Shown: piece by piece, positions 31,693-42,703 of the stretch
Layout: each line of letters begins with the position of its first letter
Position numbering within the stretch: the stretch's first letter is position 1
Assembly (NCBI GenBank): GCA_023634235.1
Contig: JAMKCF010000007.1
Span: forward strand, 5,002,001 to 5,066,000
Length of the DNA: 64,000 nt
Direction of reading: 5' to 3'
From: Pisaster brevispinus
Lineage: Eukaryota; Echinodermata; Asteroidea; Forcipulatida; Asteriidae
The notes under the pieces: generated by a model
What the model was told of the DNA's origin: nothing
The model's input: only the letters and a program-made list of their open reading frames with translations
Databases searched by the model: none
Made by a program: the position numbers and the translations under genes

Positions 31693-31786
31693 ATATACAG
31701 TTTTTTTCCATTCTACAATGTAAGATTCAATCATGCAAATTTCAAAACAAAGGTTAGCTGTTGCCATTTTTCTTCTGAAGTCTCCA

Positions 31787-33147
31787 TTGGGTGAAGAATT
31801 CTTAAACAGATCACTTGATTGATCTCAACAATAAGCAGAGTCAATTGTCAATCAACACCAGTCATCATGACGTCACTGCAACGATTCCTTTATGATCTAA
31901 CAAGTTTCAAGTTTACAATGTATTATGAGCTTGGGGAGTGTGCGCTTGTTAGCGGACAATCGAAGAGGACAACCAAGAAGTTTGGTGACAAAAGCTCGGA
32001 GGCAAAATTGTATGGTCACAGACAGCTCCTGTGAGGTCAATAGTAGACTGGATGTCCAGCACATCAATTCGTAATGATTATTGTCAATCACCAGCACACT
32101 GTTCGCTCTAACTGTTGAGCAAACACAACGGATCTTTGTTAGTTGACAAATGGCGTTCCAGTTATGACTTTCAGACCAAAGCTTGATAAATAACTGAGCA
32201 GCCATCAAGGGTGATAAAGCGCTGTATTATAACTGCGTGTTTATTCTTATTAACAGCTTGATGGAAAATTGCGAAATCACGACCAGCTCCTAATACGAGT
32301 GACAGCGACTGTACAAACACCCTTAATATGGACAGGGAAGGCTGCAAAGATGAAGTTTGAAAAAGCCGTTTGATTCCTACTTCATTGCTAACTCCTACTA
32401 ATATAAGTGACCGTGCCTGGACACAACGTCCTTCATTCCGACCACAGCGTGCTTTTATGAAACTCACAACATTTGCATGACATCAGCTTTAATTCAGAGG
32501 TTAAGTTCTGGGATAGATGTGTTCATCCTGTACTCCAACACACCAAATGATTCATGCTGGATGTAACACGCACTCTATTAACTGACACCAAAACGAATGC
32601 TGATAGTTCTGAGATGGACTCCAGCGATGGTGGACACTGGTGACATTGTCTCCACAGCTCCAGAATGCAGTGGAGTAATTGATGTGAATGACAATCGTTG
32701 GTTTGTGAGATGGATCAGGATCTGTTCAGCTTCTATACCTTGAATGACCAACGTGTTCAGTTTTGGCTCCAACCAAAAATTTCAGAAAAAGTCATCTGTG
32801 GTAGTACGAGATTGTGGAAATAGGGCAACTGTGAAAAAAGGAGACTGTGGGGTCACTGACAATCACAGACCAAGTGCTCCGAGATGGGATTTCAGTACAC
32901 ATTCTACACCTGATGAAAACTGTACACAGGAAAGAAAGCTAACTGCTGGGCCAATTTCTGCGCTCTGACATTACGTTGTGAGAAGCTACTACTAAGAGAG
33001 ATTTCATTTAAGAGAGACCTAGAAAATGTGTTCACTTTATAAAACTGATGAAAACCCGTAACTCCATCATTTGTGATAAATTTATAGTGATTGTACGTCT
33101 ACATGTGTATGGTGCCCTTTCCAGTTACTTGACAATATCAATTTACA
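31787..33147. other. Delta1 5' region
   Basis: No gene recognised in 1.36 kb. AAGTGACCGTGCCTGG at 32404-32419 resembles the motif upstream of the other right-half receptors. Frames of 60-100 aa here have no family features. Confidence 0.45.
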
Positions 33148-34089
33148 ATGAACACCACATCCATAGACTCTGTGGGTCTGTCCCCTGTCCTGATTGCACT
33201 CCGTACTTGTTTCGTCTTCATCATCGCACTGCTGATTATCTCTGGGAATATTCTTTCAATTGCCGTGACACGCCGTGTGACCAACTTAGCTGACAGCACC
33301 AAGGCGCTGATGACATCACTGGCTGTGTTTGATCTGCTGGTTGGCGTCTTAGCTCTTTTTAGCGTTGCAGCATCGGCTCTGGACAGATGGCCCTTTGGTG
33401 ATTTTGCCTGCAAACTAGTTGCTTTGTGTGCAACAATGTTCTTAGTATTGTCAGTAACTCTGATTGCTTTTCTCAACATAGAACGGTTCATTGCTGTCAC
33501 CCGTCCATATAAGTTTCCTGTGTGGTGTACAGCAAACCGTGTCGTTACACTGGTACTGGTGGTATCAATATCCACTTTAAGTTCGTGTGTCGTTATTATT
33601 CTTGAGCTCCATTTACCAGCTGGTGTTAATACTTGGGACATGTGCTTTGATATGGAAGCCTCAACGTTTCTTTACATTCTTAGTATCATCATGGCAGATA
33701 TATTACCAACAGCAATGATGTCATTTATTTACTATCGTTTGATTAAAATCAGTCGCCGACATGAACAGCGACTGAATCAAAACGGTCACAATGAGGCAAA
33801 CAATAATCATGACAACAAAGCTCTCAAGACATTCCTTGTTGTTACGTTGACTTTTGCTGGATGTTACACACCAGTTATGATTTTAAGAATTGTGGGGTCC
33901 TTATCGAGTGTGTCCCCTCCAGATTGGCTGGAATTCCTTACACTGTGGTTGATGATTAGCAACAGCTTGTTCAATGTTATCATCTACTGTCTCTTCAATA
34001 AGGCGTTTCGTCAAACAGCGAAGAAAATCCTCTCAGAGAGATTTCCCTGTTGCAACAGATCGGTCGCTCCAGTTGAAATTGCATTATAA
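33148..34089 (+). CDS. Class A GPCR delta1 (intact, single exon)
   Basis: 313 aa. The N-terminus MNTTSIDSVGLSP has a sequon. It has SGN, LAVFD, Cys88 in DFACKL, and ERF in place of ERY (Tyr to Phe at 3.51). ECL2 reads PAGVNTWDMCFDMEAS with the conserved cysteine. ICL3 is LNQNGHNEANNNHDNK, TM6 GCYTP, TM7 NSLFNVIIY, tail RFPCCNRSVAPVEIAL. TM4 and TM5 differ strongly from alpha, beta, gamma and epsilon, while TM1-TM2 and ICL3-TM6 are nearly the same. Position 3.32 is Ala. The closest copy is delta2, a pseudogene. Confidence 0.93.
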   Translation: MNTTSIDSVGLSPVLIALRTCFVFIIALLIISGNILSIAVTRRVTNLADSTKALMTSLAVFDLLVGVLALFSVAASALDRWPFGDFACKLVALCATMFLVLSVTLIAFLNIERFIAVTRPYKFPVWCTANRVVTLVLVVSISTLSSCVVIILELHLPAGVNTWDMCFDMEASTFLYILSIIMADILPTAMMSFIYYRLIKISRRHEQRLNQNGHNEANNNHDNKALKTFLVVTLTFAGCYTPVMILRIVGSLSSVSPPDWLEFLTLWLMISNSLFNVIIYCLFNKAFRQTAKKILSERFPCCNRSVAPVEIAL

Positions 34090-34756
34090 TTTTGGAAATG
34101 TTACCAGTGATATATATCAATAACTTGTACAAAAACCAACTTGCCAAATTTGGTGATTTAACCCCTTGCTTCAACAATGGAGACAAACACTAATAAGTTA
34201 TATTTCAATGACTCTCTTAATTGAGAACAAACAAATAATACCATCGCCCAGCAGAATAATTGACAGCTTTTTTTGCTACCGAGAATGCAGCTTAACTTTG
34301 CCCCTATGAAATTGTTAAAAAGATTTTACTTTGTACGACAAAAAATCAGTACTTTTAAGTATGCTTCTCTTGCAATTCTACTTTAAAGAAAGACATTTTC
34401 TAATGATTATTAAGAAAACAACCTGGACAAAAGAAAAAAAGAAAACAACAACAACAATAATAAGGCTGTTAGTTCTACGGCGAGCTTGGAATGATTAAAA
34501 ACTAAATGCTGTACAAAGGGCCGCTTACCCACTCAATTATTTTGAGGGAACAAAATGATATTTTGTTCCCTCAATAATAAGTCACGCTACCTGTCAATCG
34601 TTGTTGCCAGTCAGCAAGTTTACTTTGATACACAGAATCAGAACTGACTGTAACTTATTGAAGGTCTCTTTTGCTGACCATGTTGACTGGATAATCATAG
34701 AGTGTAGGTAAATAAGCCTAATGGAAATAAATATAATCCATCAACATATTTCTTTT

Positions 34757-34770
34757 AAGTGACAGTGCCA
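34757..34770 (+). promoter_or_regulatory. Shared upstream motif, delta2
   Basis: AAGTGACAGTGCCACTAC about 0.4 kb before delta2, followed by ATACGGAGTTGTGGTAAT, which also recurs before zeta. Confidence 0.4.
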
Positions 34771-35151
34771 CTACAAATATCCTCATACGGAGTTGTGGTA
34801 ATAAACCTTTCATTATGACCATGCAGTTACACTCTAACTCATTTGAATTTTGTCTAGGCGAGTCACCAGTCTGTTGATTTGAAGTGAGGAACTTCAACCT
34901 ACCACACTGAGCTCAAATTCTACGGAGCACCAGCCATAGAATCTGCCCGTTCACTTCAACTGTGACAAGCTTGTCGTCACTCTGCAACAACAGCATGAAA
35001 TGAAAGCTCTGGAGTTGACATGCACAGATCTCACAGTGAAGGACCAAGAACTCAGCACCTTTTAACACTCAAGTCAAGCATACAGTCGGAAAGGTTCTTC
35101 ACCTAGTACTTAGATGTTGAAGATTGGAATTGATGAACAAAACAAACGACA

Positions 35152-36123
35152 ATGTCTATTGTGAATATGAACACTACTGCCGCAGACACTGTGGATCTGT
35201 CCCCAGTCCTCGTCGCCCTCCGTACTTGTTTCATCGCCATCATCGCACTGCTGATTATATCTGGGAACATTCTTTCGATTGCCGTGACACGCCTTGTGAC
35301 CAACTTAGCTGACAGCACCAAGATTCTGATGACATCACTGGCTGTGTATGACCTCCTAATTGGTGTCATAGCCCTACTCAGTGTTGTAGTATCTGCTCTG
35401 GATAGATGGCCTTTTGGTGATGTGGGCTGCAAACTGGTTACTATACGTGCACAATAACATCCTTCACTATGTCAGAAACTGTGATGATTTTTTGTCAACA
35501 TAGAACGGTTCATTGCTGTTACCCGCCCATACAAGTTTCCTTTATGGTGTACAACACGCCGTGTTGTAACACTTGTTTGTATGGTATCAATATACTCTTT
35601 AAGCTTCAGTGTACTTGTGATTTTTGAACTCCGTTTACCAACCATGCCAACAGATGTAAATACTTGGGACATGTGCTTCTATGCTAACACCCCAGCACTT
35701 TTTAACTTAATTACTTTCATCACTGCACATATATTCCCAACATCATTGATGTCATATATTTACTATCGTCTGATCAAAATCAGTCACCATCATCAGCAGC
35801 GACTGAATCAAAATGGCAACAATGAGGTAAACAATAACCATGACAACAAAGCTCTCAAGACATTCCTTGTTGTTACTTTGACATTTTCTGGATGCTACGC
35901 ACCACTTATGATTTTGATAACTGTGAAGTCGTTGTGGAATGTGTCCCCTCCAGATTGGCTGGAATTCATCGCACTGTGCTTGATATTCAGCAACAGCATC
36001 TTCAACGTTATCATCTACTGTCTCTTCATTAAGGCGTTTCGTCAAACAGCGAAGAAAATCCTCTCGGAGAGATTTCCCTGTTGCAAAAGATCGGTTGCCC
36101 CGGTTGATATTGCAGGATATTGA
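35152..36123 (+). pseudogene. Class A GPCR delta2, broken in TM3
   Basis: Starts MSIVNMNTTAADTVDLSP and is normal through WPFGDVGCKL, then hits TAA at 35455 and TGA TGA at 35482-35487. From about 35490 the same frame resumes: NIERFIAVTRPYKFPLWC ... DVNTWDMCFYANT ... GCYAP ... NSIFNVIIYCLF ... CCKRSVAP. The neighbouring frame across the gap reads ITSFTMSETVMIF, which fits TM3, so two opposite frameshifts about 45 bases apart explain it. The region is 3 bases longer than in delta1. TM6 CYAP and SLFI/CLFI changes suggest relaxed constraint. A spliced intron is unlikely: no GT-AG pair restores TM3. Confidence 0.88.
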
Positions 36124-36399
36124 TATTTAATGCAGGATAATTTTAGAAACTAATGTTTCAAATAAAATGTTCAAACTATGTTGACATGGTTCGATGGTGA
36201 CCAACAAAGCCATGTCTGAAAAGGGGCTTTGAGGATTTTTTGACAAACCATAAATAATACGTCTTCAAATAGGCTGAATTCACATTAGTTTTAGAGACTT
36301 TGTGGTATTAAATTTCATACCCAAGTAACACACACAGTTATTTCAATAGCAATTTACTTTAAAGTTGGCACGACCTGACTTTAACTGAAAGATGGTCTT

Positions 36400-37405
36400 G
36401 TTAGCTGTTTCGCAGCATAGCGCAGCGAAACAGCTCTTGTTTTCGTTAAAGTTATTTGTCTGTTTCAGTAAAAAAAGCCATTGAGATAACACACGTTCGT
36501 TCTAAGCGGCCTTTTGCATAGTTCCCAAAGAGCAATTGCAATGAAACTGTCAGTGATGAAAGGCATTGGTGCAATAATGATCCTAAAACAATGATGTCAT
36601 GATGACGTCATCACCAGTCATGTGACGTCATCTTAAAGGTTTATATTTTAAATGTTTGAAAATCTATATCAAATCAACCACAAAAGACCGTAGGTTTCTG
36701 TTTGCGGGATTGGGTGGGGATAAATTAGGTCTTCATTTTATTCAGTGTGCGTGACCTTACATGACCTCTACTTCCGGTCGAAACAGGAAGTGCCTTGTTA
36801 TTCAAAAGTGGAAATACTTATGAAGTTGCTTTCAACAATGTTATTGTCTGGCAAGGGTGGGCAATTAAAAAAAATACCGATGACGTCACAACACACAAGA
36901 GCGCCCTCTAGCGGCAGGTTGAAAACTGATCAAAATGGACTTTTTGAAGATGTGTGTGGGGAAGTTTTGTGTAATCACTTCAAAATTTACACACATGTTG
37001 ACCGTCAGGCAGCCATCATATGTGTGAAGTTTCAGATCAATGACGTCATCAGGGGTCACGTGATGCGGCATTAAAGGTGCCTTTTTTGAAGTCATATATC
37101 TCCCGAAGTATAAGTGCGATCATGTTGAAACTTGGTAGGTCGTTAGATATTGGCAAGTTCTTGTAAATTTTAAAATGACGTCATGATGACGTCATCACAT
37201 GATTTTTTATGATTTTTTTCATTTTTTGCACCTTTAAGTCATAAATTGCTAACAAAACGTGGTATAATAATCCAAATTCTTTTTTAAACAGGATTGATAC
37301 GTCATAACTGCTTTGAATACAAAAAACTTTCATATTCAGTTGATTAATTTCAAAAAGTTAAGGCGAAACAGCTCGGCATTTGTGCACAAATGCAATATGT
37401 CTAGT
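36400..37405. repeat. Repeat-like block with six TGACGTCA palindromes
   Basis: Bounded by inverted AGCTGTTTCGC (36403) and GCGAAACAGCT (37362). TGACGTCA occurs at 36603, 36623, 36881, 37041, 37176 and 37187. CACGTGA and the ETS-like pair CTTCCGG/CAGGAAGT (about 36771-36790) are also present. No gene. The inverted boundaries suggest a mobile element that carries CRE-type sites, not a receptor promoter. Confidence 0.5.
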
Positions 37406-37559
37406 TTTTTGTTGTTTTTATTTAGAATTAATTCTGACAGATGTTGCTGTTAAAATTTTTTTTTAAATGTGCATAGATGTCACAAACATTGCCCAAAATA
37501 CACGTAACATGCAAAATTCTTTTCCATGGTTGATAATAATAGTACTTAGTTCTTATACA

Positions 37560-37955
37560 GCGCTTGATCACACCCAATGGATGTCTCAAAGAGCTCAGTA
37601 TTGTTTTCCTGCAAGGTATGTGGAGCTACATTTTAAAGTATGAGACTTATTTCTTTACATAGCACCATGTAATGGTTTACAAGGTGCTGTGGCGCAATGT
37701 GCAGCCAATCAAACCAGGATTGCCGGGGCCAACTCCTTGACTTTTCGATAAGTGCACTGGGTTCTTCGTGCGTTACACAACATACGGGACCAACGGCTTT
37801 ACGTCCCATCGGAAGGACGAAGCAATCATGGTTAAGTGTCTTGCTTAAGGACACAAGTGTCACGACCGGGACTTGACCACACTCTGCTGATCAGAAACAC
37901 CAGAGCTTGAGTCCAGTGATCTTATCCGCTCGGCCGAGACACACCACTTTGGACG
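37560..37955 (-). repeat. tRNA-derived SINE, near full length
   Basis: The minus-strand head (GTGTCTCGGCCGAGCGGATA) is at 37945 and the tail (TAATAATAGTACTTAGTTC on the plus strand) starts near 37540. It matches 52175-52605 throughout (CCAACGGCTTTACGTCCCAT; GTTCTTCGTGCG). Confidence 0.8.
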
Positions 37956-38660
37956 TGATATGATGTTTGAAAGTGTTTGAAAGCGTTAGTTATGAAATGA
38001 ACATGGTAGGAAAGATGTTTTTTAAAGTAGAATATATTGATCCACACAAATATGCCTCAAAATTGTCTGGTTTACCTTTTATTTCGCGAACTAACACAGA
38101 ATTGACAGCCCTTTTGTTACCAAGAATTCAGCTTAACTTTATCCCTGTAAAGTTGTTGTAAAGTTTTTACTTTGAATGCCGAAAACTTAATAAAGATGTC
38201 CGTTATCAATGATTCAATTCCCATTCTACTTTTAGAATGAAATTTTCTAATCAGTATTAAGAAAACGACCTGGACAGAAGAAAGAAAACAATAATATTAA
38301 TAATACTAACACTAATAATAGGGTTGCTTGTTCAACGGCAAGCTTGGAATCGATTGGAAATTAAATGGCATATAAAGGGCAACATAGCCGTTTAATTATT
38401 CTGAACGGGCAAAATAACATTTTGTTCCCTCTCAGTAATATTGTTTGAGGTAATAGCTTGTTCCCTCAATAATAAGTCACAACACCTGTCAATCAGTGTT
38501 ACCAGTCAGTTAAGTTGACTTTGAACCACAGTATTAAAACTGACTCTACTTATTTAGCGGGAGCAGTGAGGGTCTCCGTGACTGACAATGCTGAATTGAT
38601 ATTCACAGGGAACATACTACCCTGATGGAAAGATAATTGACCCATCAGCGTAATCCTTCT
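37956..38660. other. Epsilon1 distal 5' DNA
   Basis: No gene. It shares strings with the delta2 5' region (TTGTTCCCTCAATAATAAGTCAC here near 38459 and near 34564), showing that the two genes have homologous flanks. Confidence 0.45.
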
Positions 38661-38674
38661 AAGTGACAGTGCCT
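38661..38674 (+). promoter_or_regulatory. Shared upstream motif, epsilon1
   Basis: AAGTGACAGTGCCTCTACC about 0.42 kb before epsilon1. Confidence 0.4.
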
Positions 38675-39079
38675 CTACCAACATCCGCACACAGAGTTGT
38701 TGTAATTAATCTTTGGTTATACAGATTGAAAGTTGAACGCCAATATCTTGGCGATTTTGTTTAGGCCAGTCACCAGTCTGTAGATTGGAGGTGGGTGTGG
38801 AACTTCAACCTATATCACACTTAGCTCAATTTCCACAAAAGACAATCTAACTTCAGAAACTTGTGTCTCCATGCATGTAAGATTAAACAGGGAACACCAG
38901 CCACAGAATCTGCCTGTCCACTTCAACTGTGACAAGTTTGTAGACACTCTGCAACACCAGCATGAAAAGAAAGCTCTGGGATGTGAAGTGCCAATGACTG
39001 AGGACATCTTACACTAAACTCAAGGATACAGTCGGGAAGGTTCTAGAATTAATACTGAAATGTAGAAGATTTTACTATT

Positions 39080-40024
39080 GTGAATATGAACTCCACATCC
39101 ACAGACACTGTGGGTCTGTCCCCAGCCCTCATTGCCCTCCGTACTTGTTTCATCGCCATCATTGCACTGCTGATTATATCTGGGAATATTCTTTCAATTG
39201 CCGTGACACGCAGCGTGACCAACTTAGCTGACAGCACCAAGGTTCTGATGACATCACTGGCTGTGTATGACCTCTTAATAGGTGTCATAATCCTAATCAC
39301 CATTGTAGTATCTGCTCTGGATAGATGGCCTTTTGGTGATGTGGGCTGCTCTTTTTCTGCAGTGTTTATTAGTACAAGTTTCTTCATGTCAGTTCTTTCG
39401 CTTACTTTTCTGAATATTGAACGCTACATAGCTGTCACCCGGCCATATAAGTTTCCTATATGGTGTACAAGACGTCGTACAATACTGCTTGTTGCCGTGG
39501 CATCAATAGTCTGTTTCGCCAATGGACCTTTGACCACGGGTTTCTTAAATATTTCTGCAGAATATTTTAATGGTTCACTTGTTTGTTATTACAGTAACAG
39601 AAAGATCTATTTCAAAACTATCAGCCTTTTGGTGGCATTTGTGTTGCCATTACTCTTTATGTTGTTTGTCTATTATCATTTGATCAAAATCAGTCGACAC
39701 CATGAGCGGCGACTGAATCAAAACGGTAACAATGAGGCAAACAATAATCATGACAACAAAGCTCTCAAGACATTCCTTGTTGTTACTTTGACGTTTGCTT
39801 GTTGTTACACTCCACTTATACTTTCAAGGACAATAGAAACTTTTACAACTGCTCAGAGCCCAAATTGGCTGCAATTTTTAACATTGTGGGCAGGTACATG
39901 TAACAGTATGTGCAATGTGTGGATTTACTGTCTGTTTAATTCATCCTTCCGTCAAAAGGCAAAAACAATTCTCTCGGAGAGATTTCCCTGTTGTTACAGG
40001 TCAGTGGCACCAGTTGTGATCTAA
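39080..40024 (+). CDS. Class A GPCR epsilon1 (intact, single exon)
   Basis: 314 aa from MNMNSTSTDTVGLSP; a second ATG at 39086 gives the length of its relatives. SGN, LAVYD, VGCSFS (3.25 Cys), ERYIAV, ECL2 cysteine in SLVCYYSN, CYTP, NSMCNVWIY, tail RFPCCYRSVAPVVI. ICL1 begins TRSVTNLAD. Its coding sequence is closest to epsilon2/3, but its 5' flank is of the delta2/zeta type (GGATACAGTCGGGAAGGTTC...) and not the gamma type seen before epsilon2/3. Position 3.32 is Ile. Confidence 0.94.
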   Translation: MNMNSTSTDTVGLSPALIALRTCFIAIIALLIISGNILSIAVTRSVTNLADSTKVLMTSLAVYDLLIGVIILITIVVSALDRWPFGDVGCSFSAVFISTSFFMSVLSLTFLNIERYIAVTRPYKFPIWCTRRRTILLVAVASIVCFANGPLTTGFLNISAEYFNGSLVCYYSNRKIYFKTISLLVAFVLPLLFMLFVYYHLIKISRHHERRLNQNGNNEANNNHDNKALKTFLVVTLTFACCYTPLILSRTIETFTTAQSPNWLQFLTLWAGTCNSMCNVWIYCLFNSSFRQKAKTILSERFPCCYRSVAPVVI

Positions 40025-40390
40025 TTCAGAACTAAAATCTACTTCACAATGAGAATCTAATTCAGAACTAGAATCTAACTTGGAAAGTAGCTCAATCACA
40101 ACTAAAATCTACTTCACAATGAGAATCTAATTCAGAACTAGAATCTTATTTGGAAAGTAGCTCATTCAGAACTCAAGTCTAACCCAGAACTAGAGTTTAA
40201 TTCAGAACTACAAAAAGGACGATAATCTAATCATTCAGAACTTAGATCTACTTCACAATATAATCTCATTCACAATTTGAATCTAACTTAGAAGTGTAAT
40301 GTAAAATTCAGAACAAGATTCTGAATCAGAACTAACATCTAATTCTGATCTAGAACCAAGTTGAGAACTATAATCCAGTTCACAAAAAAA
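40025..40390. repeat. Degenerate 3' repeat after epsilon1
   Basis: Loose repeats of TCTAATTCAGAACTAGAA. Within them a block of about 85 bp containing CTACTTCACAATGAGAATCT occurs twice in tandem. Confidence 0.65.
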
Positions 40391-40429
40391 CAATTATTTG
40401 ATTGTTAATCACATTGTTTACTTTTATGG

Positions 40430-40655
40430 GATCTATATATGCATGTAGATTTAACAGAAAAACTAACATGTGAAAATTTCATTTCAAAAAGTGGTAGCGT
40501 TTTTGAGATATCGCCGAAAATCCGGAGCGAATCTGCACCGCAGGAAGAATAACCCCTAAGACAACACAACCTGAAAAACGTTTCCGACAGTAACGTTTCT
40601 CAGATTCAAATTTTGGGGGCATAAAAAAATTGATATCTTTTTACACAACCCAAAG
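40430..40655. mobile_element. About 200-bp insertion specific to the epsilon1 flank
   Basis: After TTTTATGGGATCT epsilon1 has about 200 bp (AACATGTGAAAATTTCATTT..., GATATCGCCGAAAATCCGGAG...) that the epsilon2 and epsilon3 flanks lack (GGGATCTTACCAAAGACCAC). A relative of it sits downstream in all three units (near 41350, 44758, 48163), so it is a dispersed repeat. Confidence 0.6.
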
Positions 40656-41179
40656 ACCACAATCTTGCATACTTTGTCAGGGTTTTAATTTTGACAAATG
40701 TACCTGTGGAGGGTTTATAATAATGTTGCTTGCTGATAACTGCTTGCTAGACTTACTTTTAATTTGACATTTGTTCGAAAAAGGTGTCAAATTTCACCCT
40801 CGTTACTTACAAAGACAATTTGCAAAGAAACTTTCTTTAAGTTAAGTATTGACAGCTAAGTTTAGACATAAGAAAAAAGAAAAAAAATACAAAAACATGT
40901 TATTGGAATTAATGATTAAATTATTTACCCAAGGTAATTATTTTGTTAGCAACTTGGTTTTTAAAACAGTATCAGGTATTGCTAGAAGCTACTGTACTAT
41001 TGTATGTATGTTGGCAACAAAATTCTGAAATCCAGATAGTTATAAAATGCAAAAAATTAGATTAAAATCTTAGTCAGATAGACTCCAATGGACTCCAGCA
41101 ATATCAATATGAATTTATTATTATGTAGTATTTTTGCAGTTGATATTAGCTCTTGTTAAGGGATCTGTTTTTGGAAACT

Positions 41180-41875
41180 TGTTGCGTGTCATGGCTGAGC
41201 GGTCAAAAACACTGGACTCAATCTCTGGTGTTTAAGATCAGCAGAGTGTGGGTTCCAGTCGTGGTCTTGACACTTGTGTCCTTGATGGCACAGTATACCA
41301 CTGGTTTTTGGAACCGTTCGATTGTTTTAATCATATACAATACACCTAACATGTGAAAATTTCATTTAAAAAAGCGGTAGCGGTTTTGAGATAGCGCCGA
41401 GTATCTGGAGCGGATTAGCTCCTTGCGGGAAGAATAATCCGGTATTTGGAATTTTACACATTCTGAGAAGCGTTTCATGCAGAAGCTTTCCTCAGGTTGA
41501 AATAGTTTAGAATCCCTCTCTCTAAAACCACATTCCTTAGAAGGAAATCGTTTCTGGGAATGTTACACATGCAGTGCTTCGTACAAGTACGTTTTGATGG
41601 CCATATATATTTGGAGTAATTACCAAAGGTATACCCTCCCTTTAGGCAGGCCTTTTGCTTCGTACGTCAGGTGGGATGCAAAGCCGGTCGAAGGTCCCAT
41701 GCGCTGTGTGTTATGCACAGAAAAGGACCGATTAACACTTAAATCACAAACAGAAGCGGTTTTCCCCAGTGTTTCGCAGAATGGTTGCAGATTAGATCGA
41801 ATCACCTTGTACACTCTTTGCAGGCAAGCTACATTTGAATCGGTATCATACTTCACAATTTTTTATTTTTTTTAA
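41180..41875 (+). repeat. SINE remnants in unit B
   Basis: A tRNA-like head (GTCATGGCTGAGCGGTCAAA, about 41188-41290) and, after an insertion, a SINE body (GCTTCGTACGTCAGGTGGGATG... to CACCTTGTACACTC, about 41655-41820) comparable with 52300-52460. The 93-aa plus and 78-aa minus frames that recur in each unit are by-products. Confidence 0.65.
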
Positions 41876-42284
41876 ACGGTCTTGAAATGATTCTCTTTGT
41901 TCAAGCACCTTGAAAACATGGTACGCACGCTCTACACTCCGGTTTTTGTTATTTTTCTATTGTTCACTACAATGCAAGATTCAATCATTCAAATTTTTAA
42001 AAACGCAGGTTCGCTATTGCCATTTTTCTTCTGAGGTCTTCATCAGGTGAAGAATTTGTAAACAGATCCATTGATTGCTCTCAATGAAGCCATGCTACCT
42101 TGCCAATTGGTGTTACTGGTCAGCCTGTTGACTGTGATACAAAACAGTATCCAAACTGGCTCTTATTATTTAGAATGAGCTCTGAGGGTCTCTGTTACTG
42201 ACAATGCTGAATTTAAATTCATAGAAAGCCTGTAAATACCAGCCTAATGGGTTAGATGATTAATTCATCAAACTTAATCCCTCT

Positions 42285-42298
42285 AAGTGACAGTGCCT
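42285..42298 (+). promoter_or_regulatory. Shared upstream motif, epsilon2
   Basis: AAGTGACAGTGCCTCTAC, 0.42 kb before epsilon2. Confidence 0.4.
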
Positions 42299-42317
42299 CT
42301 ACAAACATCTCAAGCTG

Positions 42318-42703
42318 TTCATTATTGTTATGACAGGTGCACGTATCCAGAGCTAAGTTTGAATCGCGTGACAAATTTAATGTAGAGTACATGCATGAGG
42401 CAAGTACACTTCAAGGCAAAGACCCAACTTGTCATCACTTGCAAATCCTTTTCACCATCAGTTACAGAAACAAATCTGATGTCACAAAGTAAAAAGCTGG
42501 TAGTCTTACGAAACACGGACTTTGTCTTGATTAAAGAAGAAGAACAAACAAAATACACATACAATGTAGACTGACTCCACACGATCTACAAGAAAGAAAT
42601 ACGATTCTCTGGCTACAACTTCAGTGACACGGGCTGAGGTTTTTCTGCAGTTTAAAACCGTTGCAGTTTCGATGAATGTCAACTACTCTGCAAGTACTTA
42701 ACA
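42318..42703 (+). promoter_or_regulatory. Gamma-type (type I) 5' flank of epsilon2
   Basis: From GTTCATTATTGTTATGACAG to the start codon it follows the gamma1/gamma2 5' flank almost base for base (GATGAATGTCAACTACTCTG before the ATG), although the coding sequence is epsilon. Confidence 0.55.

Larger units (their letters stand above)
23967..31786 (+). repeat. Receptor module 3 (about 7.8 kb)
   Basis: Third copy: alpha3 fragment, phi3, beta3, SINE, broken antisense ORF, two-unit minisatellite, tRNA-type SINE, gamma2. It has none of the four module-1 DNA insertions and not the module-2 one, so it supplies empty sites for most of them. Module-like sequence ends near 31786 (GAAGTCTCCATTGGG). Confidence 0.85.

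Noticed and set aside
32404..32419. AAGTGACCGTGCC as the delta1 copy of the shared upstream motif
   Set aside because: It has a substitution in the core and sits about 740 bp from the start, farther than the others, so it is mentioned but not annotated as a site.
41594..41875. 93-aa ORF repeated at 41594, 45005 and 48407 as a conserved small gene
   Set aside because: It lies on the body of a SINE comparable with 52300-52460 and repeats only because the 3.4-kb unit is duplicated.
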